NCBI GenBank assembly: GCA_023150095.1
Contig: JAKLLO010000020.1
Location: 1-41,146 of the forward strand
DNA: 41,146 nucleotides
Direction of reading: 5' to 3'
DNA from: Zoogloea sp.
GTDB taxonomy: Bacteria; Pseudomonadota; Gammaproteobacteria; Burkholderiales; Rhodocyclaceae
The notes beneath the pieces were generated by a model that saw only the letters and a program-made list of their open reading frames with translations, did no database searches and was not told where the DNA came from. This document shows, in pieces, positions 9,832-20,238 of the stretch; position 1 is the stretch's first letter, and every line of letters starts with the position of its first letter. A program made the position numbers and the translations under genes.

Positions 9832-12192
9832 ATGAACGACACCCCGGATCTCTTCGACGCCCTGCCCGACGCCCCCGCCGGCGGTGGCGAGCCGCCCGCG
9901 CCGCCCGTCACCCCGCTGCTGGGCAGCGACGACGCCCTGCCCCTCGACCTCTACGCCGAGCGCGCCTACCTGGCCTACGCCATGAGCGTGGTCAAATCCC
10001 GCGCCCTGCCGCAGGTGGAGGACGGCCTCAAGCCGGTGCAGCGCCGCATCCTCTTCTCGATGAACGAGATGCGCCTTGCGCCGGGTTCCAAGCACGTCAA
10101 GTCGGCCCGGGTGGTTGGCGACGTGATCGGTAAGTACCACCCCCACGGCGACTCCAGCGTCTATGACGCGATGGTCCGGGTGGCCCAGGATTTCTCGCTG
10201 CGCTACCCGCTGGTGGATGGTCAGGGCAACTTCGGCTCGCGGGACGGCGACTCCGCCGCGGCGATGCGCTACACCGAATGCCGCCTCACGCCCATTGCCG
10301 AGCTGCTGCTCTCCGAGATCGACCGGGGCACCGTGGATTTCCGCCCCAACTACGACGGCGCCTTTGAAGAGCCCCAGCTCCTGCCGGCCCGCCTGCCCTT
10401 CGTGCTGCTCAACGGCGCGTCCGGCATTGCGGTGGGCATGGCCACCGAGATCCCGTCCCACAACCTGCGCGAGGTGGCCGACGCCGCCATCCACGCCATC
10501 GAGCACCCCGAGGCCACCGTCGCCGACCTGATGACCCACATCAAGGGGCCGGATTTCCCGGGTGGCGGGCAGATCATCTCGCCGGCGGCCGACATCCGCG
10601 CTGCCTACGAAACCGGCCGGGGCAGCCTCAAGCTGCGCGCCCGCTGGGTGATCGAGGATCTGGCCCGTGGCCAGTGGCAGCTGGTGGTGAACGAGCTGCC
10701 GCCGGGCGTCTCCGCCCAGAAGGTGCTGTTCGAGATCGAGACCCTCACCAACCCGCAGCCCAAGACCGGCAAGAAATCCATCGACCCGGATCAGGCCCAG
10801 CTCAAGGCGCTGATGCTCGGCGCGCTCGACCGGGTGCGCGACGAATCGGGCAAGGATGCGCCGGTGCGGCTGGTCTTCGAGCCCAAGAGCCGCAACCAGG
10901 ACGTGGCCGAGTTCGCCAACCTGCTGCTGTCCCACACCAGCCTCGAAACATCGGCGTCAATCAACCTGGTGATGATCGGCCTGGATGGCCGGCCGGCCCA
11001 GAAGAGCCTCGCCGACATCCTTCATGAATGGGGCCGCTTCCGCATCGGCACCGTGCGCCGGCGTACCGCCCACCGCCTGGGCCAGGTGAACGACCGCATC
11101 CACATCCTGGAAGGCCGGCACATCGTCTTCCTGAACATCGACGAGGTGATCCGCATCATCCGCGAGTCGGACGATCCGAAGCTGGCGCTGATCGCCCGCT
11201 TCGATCTCTCCGACCGGCAGGCCGAGGACATCCTGGAAATCCGCCTGCGCCAGCTGGCCCGCCTCGAAGGCATCAAGATCGAGCGCGAACTGGCTGAGCT
11301 GCGTGGCGAGAAGACCGAGCTCGAGGCCCTGCTGGGCGACGAGGGCAAGCTGCGCCGGCTGGTGGTGAAGGAGATCAAGGCCGACGCCGCCAAGTTCGGC
11401 GACGCCCGCCGCACGCTGGTGGAAGAAGCCGCCCGCGCTGGCGTCACGCAGACCGTGGTGGATGAGCCGGTCACCGTGATCGTCTCCGAAAAGGGCTGGG
11501 TGCGCTGCCGCAGCGGCCACGGCGTCGATCTGGCCAACGTGGCCTTCAAGGACGGCGACCGCCTGGGTTCGGCCTTCGAGTGCCGCAGCGTGGATTCGCT
11601 GATCGCCATCACCGACGGCGGCCGCGCGCTCACCGTGGCGGTGTCGACGCTGCCCGACGGGCGCGGCAACGGCGCGCCGCTGGCGTCCTTCGTCGAGCTG
11701 CCGAGTGGCGCGAAGATCGCCCACGTGCTCGCCGGCCCGGCCGACAAGCGGGTGCTGCTGGCGAGCGTGGATGGCTACGGCTTCTTGTGCCGGCTTGGCG
11801 ACATGACCGCCACCAAGCGGGCCGGCAAGCAGTTCGTGACGGTGGATGCGGGCGGCAAGCTGCTCGCGCCGGTGCTCTTCGATGGCGCCGACAACCAGCA
11901 TCTGGCGGCGCTGTCGTCCGGCGGCAAGCTGCTGGTGTTCCCGCTCGATCAGATGAAGGAGCTCTCCGGCGGCGGGCGTGGCGTGATCATCATGGCGCTG
12001 GACGAGGGCGAGAGCCTGGCGGCCACCTGCGTCGCCACCAACGGGCTCACCCTGCTGGCGGCCACCCGCGGCGGCAAGGCGGTGGAGTTTGCCGTCTCGC
12101 CGAAGGACTGGGAGCCGTGGCTGGGCAAGCGCGCCAAGAAGGGCAAGCCGGCGCCGGGCCGGTCCCAATCGAACGGCCTGCGCGGCGAGTAA
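9832..12192 (+). CDS. parC: DNA topoisomerase IV subunit A
   Basis: ParC is the DNA-cleaving subunit, partner of ParE (1233-3194). The protein is 786 residues. After a short acidic/proline-rich N-terminal leader it has [60 protein letters not shown] and the catalytic tyrosine Y147 in [10 protein letters not shown]. The tower and coiled-coil follow ([20 protein letters not shown]), then C-terminal beta-pinwheel repeats ([32 protein letters not shown]). The absence of a clear full GyrA-box array and its length fit ParC rather than GyrA. The serine of the quinolone-determining region is the Ser of HGDSS, apparently wild type. A strong terminator follows. Confidence 0.95.
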   Translation: MNDTPDLFDALPDAPAGGGEPPAPPVTPLLGSDDALPLDLYAERAYLAYAMSVVKSRALPQVEDGLKPVQRRILFSMNEMRLAPGSKHVKSARVVGDVIGKYHPHGDSSVYDAMVRVAQDFSLRYPLVDGQGNFGSRDGDSAAAMRYTECRLTPIAELLLSEIDRGTVDFRPNYDGAFEEPQLLPARLPFVLLNGASGIAVGMATEIPSHNLREVADAAIHAIEHPEATVADLMTHIKGPDFPGGGQIISPAADIRAAYETGRGSLKLRARWVIEDLARGQWQLVVNELPPGVSAQKVLFEIETLTNPQPKTGKKSIDPDQAQLKALMLGALDRVRDESGKDAPVRLVFEPKSRNQDVAEFANLLLSHTSLETSASINLVMIGLDGRPAQKSLADILHEWGRFRIGTVRRRTAHRLGQVNDRIHILEGRHIVFLNIDEVIRIIRESDDPKLALIARFDLSDRQAEDILEIRLRQLARLEGIKIERELAELRGEKTELEALLGDEGKLRRLVVKEIKADAAKFGDARRTLVEEAARAGVTQTVVDEPVTVIVSEKGWVRCRSGHGVDLANVAFKDGDRLGSAFECRSVDSLIAITDGGRALTVAVSTLPDGRGNGAPLASFVELPSGAKIAHVLAGPADKRVLLASVDGYGFLCRLGDMTATKRAGKQFVTVDAGGKLLAPVLFDGADNQHLAALSSGGKLLVFPLDQMKELSGGGRGVIIMALDEGESLAATCVATNGLTLLAATRGGKAVEFAVSPKDWEPWLGKRAKKGKPAPGRSQSNGLRGE

Positions 12193-12221
12193 GCCGGAAA
12201 GCCGGCAAGTCGAAGTAAAAC

Positions 12222-12244
12222 GGGGGGCTGGTGCCCCCCTTTTT
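12222..12244 (+). terminator. Intrinsic terminator of parC
   Basis: A perfect 7-bp stem GGGGGGC (12222-12228) / GCCCCCC (12233-12239) has a TGGT loop and five T (12240-12244). It lies 30 bp after the parC stop and just before the convergent histidine kinase gene. Confidence 0.93.
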
Positions 12245-12252
12245 GCTGGCGC

Positions 12253-13917
12253 TCAGGCGGTCAGCGGCAGGCGGACGATGAAGGACGTGCCCTTGTCGAG
12301 CTCGGATTGCACGCTCACCGAGCCGCCCATCAGATCCACCAGCTCCTTCACCAGCGCCACGCCCAGCCCGGTGCCCTGATGGCGCCGGGTCAGGAAGTTG
12401 TCGGCCTGGCTGAAGCGCTCGAACACATGGGACAGCATGTCCGGCGCAATCCCGCAGCCGCTGTCTGCCACGACAAATTCCAGCTGATCCTCCACCCGCG
12501 AGACGCGGACCTCCACCCGTCCGTGGTCGGTGAACTTGATCGCGTTGCTCAGCAGGTTGTTGAGCACCTGCACCACCCGCGTCGCGTCGCACACAAAATC
12601 ATCGGGCAGATCATCGGCCAGCGTCACGGCCAGCTCGATGCCCTTCTTGGCCGCGGGCGGCTGGTAGTTGCGGACGATCTTGTCGATCAGCGCGCGCAGG
12701 GGCTCGGGGCGCATCACCAGCTCCATCTTGCCGGATTCGATCTTCGCCAGATCGAGGATGGAGTTCACCAGATCGAGCAGATGTTCGCTGCTGTCGAGGA
12801 TCACCCCCGCGAACTCCTGGTTCTCGCCGCTGGTGGTTTCGCGCAGCAGCTCGGCGTAACCCATGATGCCGTTGAGCGGCGTGCGCAGTTCGTGGGACAT
12901 GGACGCCAGGAACTCGGACTTCATCCGGTTGGCGGATTCGGCCTTGATCTGGCTTTCGCGCAGCTGGGCGGTGATGCGGTATTGCCGATCCAGCAGGCGC
13001 ATCGCAATGCAGCCGAACAGCAGCACGATCAGCGTCGTGGCGAAGGCATAGACCTGATAGCCGTGCCGGCGGCCCCGGAACTCCGAGAGTGCGGTTTCCT
13101 CGGTCACTCCGACGGCGACGATCAGCGGATATTCGCTGAGCGTCCGGTAGCTGTAGAAACGATTCACGCCATCGGACACGCTGGTCGTGTGGAGGCTGCC
13201 GATCGGTTTCTGGCGGATCGCGTGGAACAGCGCGCTCTGGGTGACGTTCTGGCCGACAGTCATGTTCTCGCCGGCCCGACGGGCCCGGGTGATGCCGTCG
13301 AACCCGACCAGCGAAACCACGCCCCCCTGCCCCAGATCAACGCCCCGGTAAAAATCCGAGAAATAGAACGGATCGACCGAGATCACCACCACGCCGCCAA
13401 AACTGCCGTCCGGCTTGTTGATGCGGCGGGTCATCTGGATTGACCACTTCCCGGACGCGCGCCCCAGGATGGGCTTGCTGATGTAGAGCTGGTTGGTGTC
13501 CTTCTCCTTGTGCACCCGGAAGTGCTCCCGGTCGGACAGATCCATCTGCTTGTGGTTGGGCAGATTGCTCAGGATGTAGATGCCGTTCTCGTCGATCACC
13601 CCCAGCTGGTTGAAGATGTTGCTGATGATCATCCCCTCGCGCACGTACTCGGCGATGTTCACCTTGTCTCCGTAGCGCTCGTACTGGAACTTCAGGAACA
13701 ACACCGCCTGATCGACGCTCTTGATCGTCCGGATCGTGTGCTCCTCGAAGGCCCGGGCCAGGTTGAGGTTTTCGGTGTAGACGGCCTTGATGACCATCTC
13801 CTCCTCGGTCTTGGTCTTGTAGAGCACCGCCCCCCAGACGAGGAGGACGGGAAACACCATCAGGGCGATGATCGGCAGAAAAAGACGGCGACGCTCGATG
13901 CGGTAGGTGAGAGGCAT
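12253..13917 (-). CDS. Membrane sensor histidine kinase with periplasmic Cache-type domain
   Basis: The protein is 554 residues. TM1 is at about residues 11-33. A periplasmic double-Cache-like sensor (about 40-285) follows, with an RGVDLGQGGVVSLV segment and an extracytoplasmic YR-rich motif; then TM2 (about 287-308), a short coiled linker, HisKA with MSHELRTPLNGIMGYAELL (phosphoacceptor H342) and HATPase_c with NNLLSNAIKF, DSGCGI and HQGTGLGVALVKELV. There is no receiver domain or HAMP. An N-terminal extension of the frame to 14034 is rejected because MPLTYRIERRR at 13917 is preceded by GGAAG and opens the typical Lys/Arg-then-TM start. No response regulator gene adjoins, so it is an orphan kinase and its ligand is unknown. 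Confidence 0.92.
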   Translation of the reverse strand: MPLTYRIERRRLFLPIIALMVFPVLLVWGAVLYKTKTEEEMVIKAVYTENLNLARAFEEHTIRTIKSVDQAVLFLKFQYERYGDKVNIAEYVREGMIISNIFNQLGVIDENGIYILSNLPNHKQMDLSDREHFRVHKEKDTNQLYISKPILGRASGKWSIQMTRRINKPDGSFGGVVVISVDPFYFSDFYRGVDLGQGGVVSLVGFDGITRARRAGENMTVGQNVTQSALFHAIRQKPIGSLHTTSVSDGVNRFYSYRTLSEYPLIVAVGVTEETALSEFRGRRHGYQVYAFATTLIVLLFGCIAMRLLDRQYRITAQLRESQIKAESANRMKSEFLASMSHELRTPLNGIMGYAELLRETTSGENQEFAGVILDSSEHLLDLVNSILDLAKIESGKMELVMRPEPLRALIDKIVRNYQPPAAKKGIELAVTLADDLPDDFVCDATRVVQVLNNLLSNAIKFTDHGRVEVRVSRVEDQLEFVVADSGCGIAPDMLSHVFERFSQADNFLTRRHQGTGLGVALVKELVDLMGGSVSVQSELDKGTSFIVRLPLTA

Positions 13918-13966
13918 ATGAACTTCCGGACAAGGTTGGGGCGCACAAGCCGGAACTCCGCGCCCT

Positions 13967-14551
13967 TCAGCTACGAGATGCCCGGAGCCATGTGCAGGAC
14001 AGCCTGCCCTGCTCCACCGCATCGTCCAGTGCAATGTGGGTATGGGGCGAGGGATCTATCCCGGCGCGGGGCATCGCGGATTTGCCGCTGGCAAGACACG
14101 GCCGGCGCAGCAGGGCCATCGAGTAGGTTCTGACGTTTATAACGGCACAACCGAACAGGTTTTTACCAACATGTTCATCAAGGTAGTCAAGCACGAACGG
14201 AAAGTCGAAAGCCGCCGGATGCGCGACGAACACCGGGCGCCCCGCAGGGCACAGACCCAATCCACAAATCTTGCCATGACCACCTCCGGTGGCTGCTGCG
14301 CCTTGCGGCAGGCGGGCCCGGGCTTCGGGCTGGGTGGCCCGCCATTCCATCGTGCCGGGGTTGGGCGCAAGACCTGGCCGCGCCTCGAAATCGGCCGAGA
14401 AGCAGCCTGCCTCGACACCGGCCTCGGCGAACGCTGCCGCACCAAGGCTCAGGATCGAATGCCTGCCCGACACGGGGCCATCGGTCTCGATTCCTTTCGG
14501 GATGTGCGGTGCTGCGGGCAACAACGCGATGCGGAGTGCCGAATATTCCAC
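13967..14551 (-). pseudogene. Decayed DEDDh 3'-5' exonuclease (RNase T/DnaQ-like)
   Basis: The minus-strand frame encodes recognisable parts of a small DEDD exonuclease: IETDGPVSGRHSILSLGAAAF, GTMEWRATQPEA, GRPVFVAHPAAFDFPFVLDY, TYSMALLRRPCLASGKSAMP and PHTHIALDDAVEQG. Between ATQPEA and GRPVF the family-like residues (PPEVVMARFVDWVCAL) lie in another frame, so two compensating frameshifts occur within about 80 bp (roughly 14,235-14,320). The first catalytic Asp (usually DIETDG) reads Gly here, and the residue before the Tyr-Ser-Met-Ala stretch, usually Asp in the relatives I recall, is Asn. With altered catalytic residues and a scrambled middle it is most likely a pseudogene. A sequencing error could explain the frameshifts but not the substitutions. 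Confidence 0.65.
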
Positions 14552-14664
14552 ACCCGCTCTCTTTAGCCACGGCCACTCGGGCCGATAAAAGAGATTGCGA
14601 GGCCCGGTTTGTTATCCCTGTCCTCGACCAACAATAACCGTCAGCCCCCCCATACAGAGCGTTC

Positions 14665-17562
14665 ATGAGAATCCGCGTCACCGATCAAAATCTGCATCGC
14701 CTGCATCTTGCGGGCACGCTGATCGTCGTGATCGTGATGGCACTCGCTCTCGGCGTGAGCTTCCTGCTCATCGGCGTGGCCGAGCATCAGCGTTTCTTCA
14801 GTCGACTCGAAGACAGTTTCGCCACCAAGAAGCAGGAGCGCCTCGCCACCGAGATGTCTGCGGCCATCGGCTACCTGGATTTTGCCCACTCCCTGACCGA
14901 AAGCACGCTCAAGGCCGCGCTCAAGGAGCGCGTGTCGATGGCCATGCAGACCGCCCAGGCGATCTACGACCGGGAGCACGGCCGCCGGCCCGAGGCCGAG
15001 GTCAAGCGGCTGATCATCGAGGCCCTGCGGCCCCAGCGTTTTTTCGACGGTGGCGGCTACTTCTTCATTGACGACATGAAGGGGCGCTGCGTCCTGCTGC
15101 CCATCGCGCCGGAGCGGGAGGGATCGTCCCTGTGGGATAACCGGGACGACTCCGGTCACTACATCATGCGCGGCCTGATCGACGCGGTGAAGGAAGGCGA
15201 TGGCTCGGGCTATTCGTCCTACCGCTGGTACTCGCCGGGTTCACCCAAGGCGATGTCCGACAAGCTCGCCTACGTGGCGCATTTTGCGCCCTACGACTGG
15301 ATCATCGGGACGGGCGATTATCTCCAGCGCTGGCACGAGATGCGCATGCGGGAGGGGCTCGAGCGCCTGCGCGCCTGGAAGTTCGGCGACACCGGCCACT
15401 TTGCCGTGTTTGGGCTCGACGGAAAGATCCTCCTGCAGACGCAGTGGCCCGAACATGAGGGCCAGCACTACATGAGCGTCGGGACCGACGAGATGAAGCG
15501 CATCCGCGGTGAACTCATCGCCCTTGGCGCAAAGGGCGGCGGAGTGGCTGAATACCTCTGGAGCCGGATCGATCCTGACAAGGAAAGCAGTCTTGACGAG
15601 ATCGGCAACCGCACCTCCCTCGTCACGGTGTACCCGCCATGGAAAATTGTGGTGGTGGCATCCCTGTTCGAGCAGGAAATGGAGCCGGCGATTGCCGCCG
15701 AGCGCACCGCCATCATCCAGTCCGTGTCGAGCCGGCTACCCTTCGTGGCGCTGGCGGCGGGCATGGCGCTGCTGCTGGCGATCGTCGCCTCCTTCTTCTT
15801 CTCGCGATGGATCAGCCGGCAGCTGCGGGCCTACACCAAGCGGATCGACGCCCACGCCCAGACCCTCGAACGCCAGGCCGAGGCGCTGCACCTGTCGGCC
15901 CGGGTCTTCGAGACGAGCCGGGAAGGCATCATCATCACCGACCCCGAAACCCGCATCCTCGCCGTCAATCCGTCGTTCAGCGAGATCACCGGCTTTAGCG
16001 CCGACGAGGTCATCGGCCATCGCCCCACCTTGCTCGCCTCCAGCCGCCACGACAAGGCGTTCTATCGGGAGATGTGGAAGACGATCCGCGCCACCGGCAC
16101 CTGGAGCGGCGAGATCTGGAACCGCAAACGCGACGGCACGGTGTTTCCCGAGCAGCTCACGATCTCCACGGTGCGCAACGGCAAGGGCGAGGTGCTGCAC
16201 TACATCGGCACCTTCCTCGACGTGTCCGAGCGCAAGGAGGCCGAAGACCGCATCCGCCAGCTGGTGGAGTTCGATCTCCTCACCCGCCTGCCCAACCGCG
16301 CCCTGCTCAACGACCGCCTGACCCAGGCCATCGCCATTGCCGAGCGCGAGAAGAAGCGCGTCGCGGTACTGGTGATCGACATGGACCGCTTCAAGACGGT
16401 GAATGACTCCCTCGGCCATGCCACCGGCGACGAGATCCTGCAGGAAGTGGCCGCCCGCCTGCGCCGCCTGGTGCGCCAGAGCGACACCGTCAGCCGCATG
16501 GGCGGCGACGAGTTCGCGGTGGTGCTTCCGGCCCTCGACCAGCCGGCCAACGCTTTACCCGTGATCCGCAAGATCTGCGAGGCGCTGGGCGAGCCTTACC
16601 TCGTGCGCAACCAGGACTTCCACATCACCCCGAGCATCGGCGTGTCGCTCTTCCCCGACAACGGCACCGACGCCGAGACCCTCATCAAGAACGCCGACGC
16701 GGCGATGTACCACGCCAAGGATGTGGGCCGGAACAACTTCCAGTTCTTCACCGCCGACTTCAACCAGTGGGCCACCAACCGCCTGCACATCGAAAACGGC
16801 CTGCGCCACGCACTCGCCCGCAAGGAGTTGGTGCTGCACTACCAACCCCAGGTCGATCTGGCCACCCTGCGCATCGTCGGCTGCGAGGTGCTGCTGCGCT
16901 GGCAACCCCAGGGCGAGGCGCTGATCCCGCCGGACCGCTTCATCCCCATCGCCGAGGACACCGGCCTGATCGTTCCGATCGGCGCCTGGGTGCTCGACGA
17001 AGCCTGCAGCCAGCTGGCCGAATGGGACGCCAAAGGCACCGCGCCGATCCGCCTGGCGGTGAACGTCGCGGTGCCCCAACTGCGCCAGCCGGATTTCGTC
17101 GACTACGTGCGCGACACCCTCGCCCGCCACGGGCTGAGCAACGCGCGGCTGGAGATCGAGGTCACCGAAAGCGTGCTGCTGGATCAGGACGAGCGCATCC
17201 GGCACACCCTCGAAGGCCTCGTCGAGCTGGGCATCATGCTGTCCCTCGACGACTTCGGCACCGGCTACGCGAGCCTGTCGTACCTGCGCAACTTCCGCTT
17301 CGACGTGCTGAAGATCGACCGATCTTTCGTTTCCGAGCTGCACCGCAACCCGGACGACATCACCCTGATCCGCGCGATCATCAGCATCGCCCGGGACATG
17401 TCGCTGCTCACCATCGCCGAAGGCATCGAATCGGCCGAGCAGTGCGCGATCCTCAACGAGCTCGGCTGCCGCGTCGGCCAGGGCTTCCACTTCTCGCGGC
17501 CGGTGCCGGCCGCCGCCATGGGCGAGCTGATCGCCCAGGACGTCATCGCACTCACGGCATAA
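14665..17562 (+). CDS. Membrane Cache-PAS-GGDEF-EAL cyclic-di-GMP protein
   Basis: The protein is 965 residues. TM1 (about 14-37) is followed by a large periplasmic sensor with two Cache-like units (RFFDGGGYFFIDDMKG about 130, YDWIIGTGDYLQRWHEM about 215), TM2 (about 357-379), PAS (about 412-525, RVFETSREGIIITDPETRIL), GGDEF (about 535-692, intact MGGDEFAVVLP near residue 612) and EAL (about 713-959). The EAL motif reads EVL (residues about 741-743), but the other metal/catalytic motifs are present: NVAVPQL, IEVTESVLL, LDDFGTGYASLSYL, LKIDRSF and AEGIES. It could make or break c-di-GMP in response to a small carboxylate-type signal; which activity prevails is not readable. It ends in a strong bidirectional terminator. 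Confidence 0.92.
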   Translation: MRIRVTDQNLHRLHLAGTLIVVIVMALALGVSFLLIGVAEHQRFFSRLEDSFATKKQERLATEMSAAIGYLDFAHSLTESTLKAALKERVSMAMQTAQAIYDREHGRRPEAEVKRLIIEALRPQRFFDGGGYFFIDDMKGRCVLLPIAPEREGSSLWDNRDDSGHYIMRGLIDAVKEGDGSGYSSYRWYSPGSPKAMSDKLAYVAHFAPYDWIIGTGDYLQRWHEMRMREGLERLRAWKFGDTGHFAVFGLDGKILLQTQWPEHEGQHYMSVGTDEMKRIRGELIALGAKGGGVAEYLWSRIDPDKESSLDEIGNRTSLVTVYPPWKIVVVASLFEQEMEPAIAAERTAIIQSVSSRLPFVALAAGMALLLAIVASFFFSRWISRQLRAYTKRIDAHAQTLERQAEALHLSARVFETSREGIIITDPETRILAVNPSFSEITGFSADEVIGHRPTLLASSRHDKAFYREMWKTIRATGTWSGEIWNRKRDGTVFPEQLTISTVRNGKGEVLHYIGTFLDVSERKEAEDRIRQLVEFDLLTRLPNRALLNDRLTQAIAIAEREKKRVAVLVIDMDRFKTVNDSLGHATGDEILQEVAARLRRLVRQSDTVSRMGGDEFAVVLPALDQPANALPVIRKICEALGEPYLVRNQDFHITPSIGVSLFPDNGTDAETLIKNADAAMYHAKDVGRNNFQFFTADFNQWATNRLHIENGLRHALARKELVLHYQPQVDLATLRIVGCEVLLRWQPQGEALIPPDRFIPIAEDTGLIVPIGAWVLDEACSQLAEWDAKGTAPIRLAVNVAVPQLRQPDFVDYVRDTLARHGLSNARLEIEVTESVLLDQDERIRHTLEGLVELGIMLSLDDFGTGYASLSYLRNFRFDVLKIDRSFVSELHRNPDDITLIRAIISIARDMSLLTIAEGIESAEQCAILNELGCRVGQGFHFSRPVPAAAMGELIAQDVIALTA

Positions 17563-17594
17563 AAAATGGCGCCGGGTTGCGGCGCCATTTTTAT
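17561..17594. terminator. Bidirectional terminator between GGDEF-EAL and aminotransferase genes
   Basis: An AAAAATGGCGCC (17562-17573) / GGCGCCATTTTT (17581-17592) perfect 12-bp inverted repeat has a 7-nt loop. An A-tract on one side and a T-tract on the other give a U-run in both directions, serving both the plus-strand GGDEF-EAL gene (its stop overlaps the A-tract) and the convergent minus-strand aminotransferase gene. Confidence 0.93.
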
Positions 17595-17623
17595 TGCCTG
17601 ACCGGATCACCGGCCAGCGCGGC

Positions 17624-18805
17624 TTACTTCTTCAGCAGCACGTCGAGGGCTTCGATCATCTGGTCGATCTCGCCTTCGCTCACGTTCAGCGCCGGCATGA
17701 AGCGCAGCAGGTTGGGACGCGGGGCGTTGAGCAGCAGGCCTTGCGGGTCCATCTCGAGTGCCGCCTTGACGATGGCCGGGCCGCGGTCGTCGTCGAGGAT
17801 CAGCGCACGCAGCAGGCCACAGCCCCGCTCGCCCTTCAGGCCGTGCTTCTCGGAGAGCTCGAGCAGGCGCTGCTTGAGGTACTCGCCGCGGGCCCGCACC
17901 GATTCCATGAAGCCAGCGGACAGCAGCTTGCGCAGCACCGCCACGCCCACCGCCGCCATCAGCGGGTTGCCGTTGTAGGTGCCGCCCTGCTCGCCCGGCT
18001 CGAAGCAGGCGACGGATTCGGTGGCCAGCAGCGCAGCCAGCGGCACGCCGCCGCCAATGCCCTTGCCGAGGGTCATGATGTCCGGCTCGATGCCCGACTG
18101 CTCATACGCGAACAGCGTGCCGGTACGGCCCATGCCGGCCTGCACTTCGTCGACGATCAGCAGGATGCCGCGCTCGCGGGTGAGCTTGCGCAGGGCCTGC
18201 ATGAACTCGGGCGACGCGGGGATCACGCCGCCTTCGCCCTGTACCGGCTCCAGCATCACGGCGACGGTCTTGTCGGTGATGAGGGCCTCGACGGAGGCGA
18301 TGTCGTTGAGGTCCGCCTTCGGGAAGCCCGGCACCTGCGGCGCGTACATCACGTCCCAGCCGGCCTTGCCCGAGGCGGACATGGTGGCAAGCGTGCGGCC
18401 GTGGAAGGAGTGGTCGAAGGTGATGATCTCGTAGGCGCCGTTACGATGCAGCTTGCCCCACTTGCGGGCGAGCTTGATCGCGCCTTCGTTGGCTTCGGCG
18501 CCGGTGTTGGCAAAGAACACGCGGTCGAACACCGAATTGGCGGTGAGCAGGCCGGCGAGCTCGACCATCGGGCCGTTGTAGAAGGCCGGGCTGGGGTTGA
18601 GCAGGGTCTTGGCCTGCTTCACCAGCGCGTCGGTGATCTCGGCGGGACAGTGGCCGAGGCAGTTGACCGCCCAGCCCTGGATGAAATCGAGGTAGCGCTT
18701 GCCGTTGTGGTCGTACAGCCACGCCCCTTCGCCACGCTCGAAGACGAGATCGGGGCGATTGGTGATGTACATGAGGGAAGCGGTGTCAAACTCTCCGTAG
18801 CGCAT
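17624..18805 (-). CDS. argD: Class III PLP aminotransferase, acetylornithine/succinylornithine type
   Basis: This enzyme catalyses PLP-dependent transamination, likely N-acetylornithine with 2-oxoglutarate in arginine biosynthesis. The protein is 393 residues, as expected for ArgD. Visible landmarks are [30 protein letters not shown] (phosphate/PLP loop), [37 protein letters not shown] (PLP Asp) and [16 protein letters not shown] with Lys248 as the Schiff-base lysine. The start at 18805 is chosen over one four codons upstream because GGAG is correctly spaced and MRYGEFD is typical. An MFS gene lies 15 bp upstream on the same strand, so the two may be cotranscribed. Related class III enzymes act on other omega-amino acids, so the exact substrate is inferred. 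Confidence 0.88.
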   Translation of the reverse strand: MRYGEFDTASLMYITNRPDLVFERGEGAWLYDHNGKRYLDFIQGWAVNCLGHCPAEITDALVKQAKTLLNPSPAFYNGPMVELAGLLTANSVFDRVFFANTGAEANEGAIKLARKWGKLHRNGAYEIITFDHSFHGRTLATMSASGKAGWDVMYAPQVPGFPKADLNDIASVEALITDKTVAVMLEPVQGEGGVIPASPEFMQALRKLTRERGILLIVDEVQAGMGRTGTLFAYEQSGIEPDIMTLGKGIGGGVPLAALLATESVACFEPGEQGGTYNGNPLMAAVGVAVLRKLLSAGFMESVRARGEYLKQRLLELSEKHGLKGERGCGLLRALILDDDRGPAIVKAALEMDPQGLLLNAPRPNLLRFMPALNVSEGEIDQMIEALDVLLKK

Positions 18806-18820
18806 GGGTGGCTCCAAAAT

Positions 18821-20134
18821 TCATGAACCTGCAAGTATACCGGCCCAAGGTGAAGAACATGTGTTCGGATCAGCCGCCGGGCTTTCCGATGCCAGGTTGA
18901 CCAGCCGCCGGCTGCGGCTGAGCAGGAAGACGACGAAGGCCGCCAGCACCACGCCTTCCCACAGCAGGGTGTGGCCGGCGCCGATCGCCCCGGCGATGAA
19001 GCCGGCCAGCAGGCCGCCCAGCGCATCGAAACCGAAGCGCGCCGAGGTGAAGAACGACACCACCCTGCCCCGCAGTTTTTCGGGCGCCATGCCCTGCATC
19101 AGCATGTTGATGCCCACGTTGCACACCGAGATCCCGAAGCCCAGCCCGGCCATCGCCGCCAGCGCCAGGGGCAGCGAGCCCGCCAGCGAGAAGGCGATCA
19201 GCGACGCCGCGCTGATGATGACGCCGGCCACCACGGCCCGCATCACCGCATGCAGCTGCCGGTGGTTGGCGAGCACGATGGTCGACGCAAACGCCCCGCA
19301 ACCGGCCGCACCCCACAGCCAGCCGAGGGTCGTCGCACCGCCGGAAAACACATCACGGGCAAACACCGGCAGCAGCACCGCGTAGGCGGACGCAGTGAGG
19401 TTGAGGGCGATCAGCGTGACGATCAGCATCCGGATCTGCCAGGTGTGCCAGGCGTAGGTCACCCCTTCGCGGAACACCTGCCCCATCGAACCCTTGGCCC
19501 GCGGCGGCTCGATGCCTTCGATCAGCGTGAGCCCGGCGATCAGCGCCAGGAAGGAGAAGCCGTTGATCGCAAAGCACGCGGCTTCGGACGTGAGCCCCAG
19601 CAGGAGCCCGGCCAGCGGCGGCCCAACAAAACGCCCGGCGTTGAACAGCATCGCGTTGAGCGCCAGCGCGTTGGGCAGATCCTCCCGCTGACCGACGAAG
19701 CTGCCGATCAGCGACTGGCGCAGCGGCGTATCGAAGCTGTTGAGCAGCCCCAGCAGGAGCGACATCAGGATGATGAGCGCCGGGCCAATCATGTCGAGCG
19801 CGGTGAGCGTGGCCAGCACGAAGGCCTGCAGCGCCAGCATCGACTGGACGCCGATCAGCCAGCGGCGCTTGTCCTGCTTGTCGATCCACGCCCCGGCCAG
19901 CGGGCCGACCAGCAGCTGCGGGATCAGCGCGCAGAAGGCGGTGATGCCCAGCAGCGCCGCCGAACCGGTGATCCGGTACACCAGCCATGACAGCGACACC
20001 TGCTGGATCCACGAACCGAGGATGGAGATCGCCTGCCCGAGAAAGTAGAGCCGGAAATTGCGATGGGCCAGCGACCGCATGGAGGCGGGCCAGCGGCGTC
20101 CGGCCGGGGCCTGGGGCGTCGGGGTGGAGGTCAT
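18821..20134 (-). CDS. MFS exporter, EntS-like (MFS_3)
   Basis: This 437-residue inner-membrane protein has about 12 hydrophobic segments. The MFS_3/EntS group pattern is visible: NFRLYFLGQAISILGSWIQQ near the N-terminus, DKQDKRRWLIGVQ (loop 2-3 motif A region), NSFDTPLRQSLIGSFVGQRE (the motif typical of this group) and GMAPEKLRGRVVSFFT. Members export siderophores, macrolides or other small molecules by proton antiport. The start at 20134 (MTSTPTPQ) is used because the frame upstream is Arg-rich, non-family sequence. It is separated by 15 bp from the downstream aminotransferase gene. The substrate is unknown. Confidence 0.85.
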   Translation of the reverse strand: MTSTPTPQAPAGRRWPASMRSLAHRNFRLYFLGQAISILGSWIQQVSLSWLVYRITGSAALLGITAFCALIPQLLVGPLAGAWIDKQDKRRWLIGVQSMLALQAFVLATLTALDMIGPALIILMSLLLGLLNSFDTPLRQSLIGSFVGQREDLPNALALNAMLFNAGRFVGPPLAGLLLGLTSEAACFAINGFSFLALIAGLTLIEGIEPPRAKGSMGQVFREGVTYAWHTWQIRMLIVTLIALNLTASAYAVLLPVFARDVFSGGATTLGWLWGAAGCGAFASTIVLANHRQLHAVMRAVVAGVIISAASLIAFSLAGSLPLALAAMAGLGFGISVCNVGINMLMQGMAPEKLRGRVVSFFTSARFGFDALGGLLAGFIAGAIGAGHTLLWEGVVLAAFVVFLLSRSRRLVNLASESPAADPNTCSSPWAGILAGS

Positions 20135-20238
20135 GAAGTCATCGATGAATGTTGCTGGCCGGCGCGGTCGCGGCCGGGCGCGCGACAGGGTAGCGGAAAG
20201 CTCGCGAAAAAGCGCCGCGAAGCACGGGCCCAAACGCC

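Noticed and set aside
13917-14034. N-terminal extension of the histidine kinase to the ATG at 14034
   Set aside because: The extra 39 residues are unlike any sensor N-terminus, whereas the ATG at 13917 has a GGAAG site and opens directly to the first membrane segment.
14036-14566. A plus-strand open frame (176 residues) over the exonuclease relic
   Set aside because: It has no family match and no good ribosome site; the minus strand carries the recognisable exonuclease motifs.
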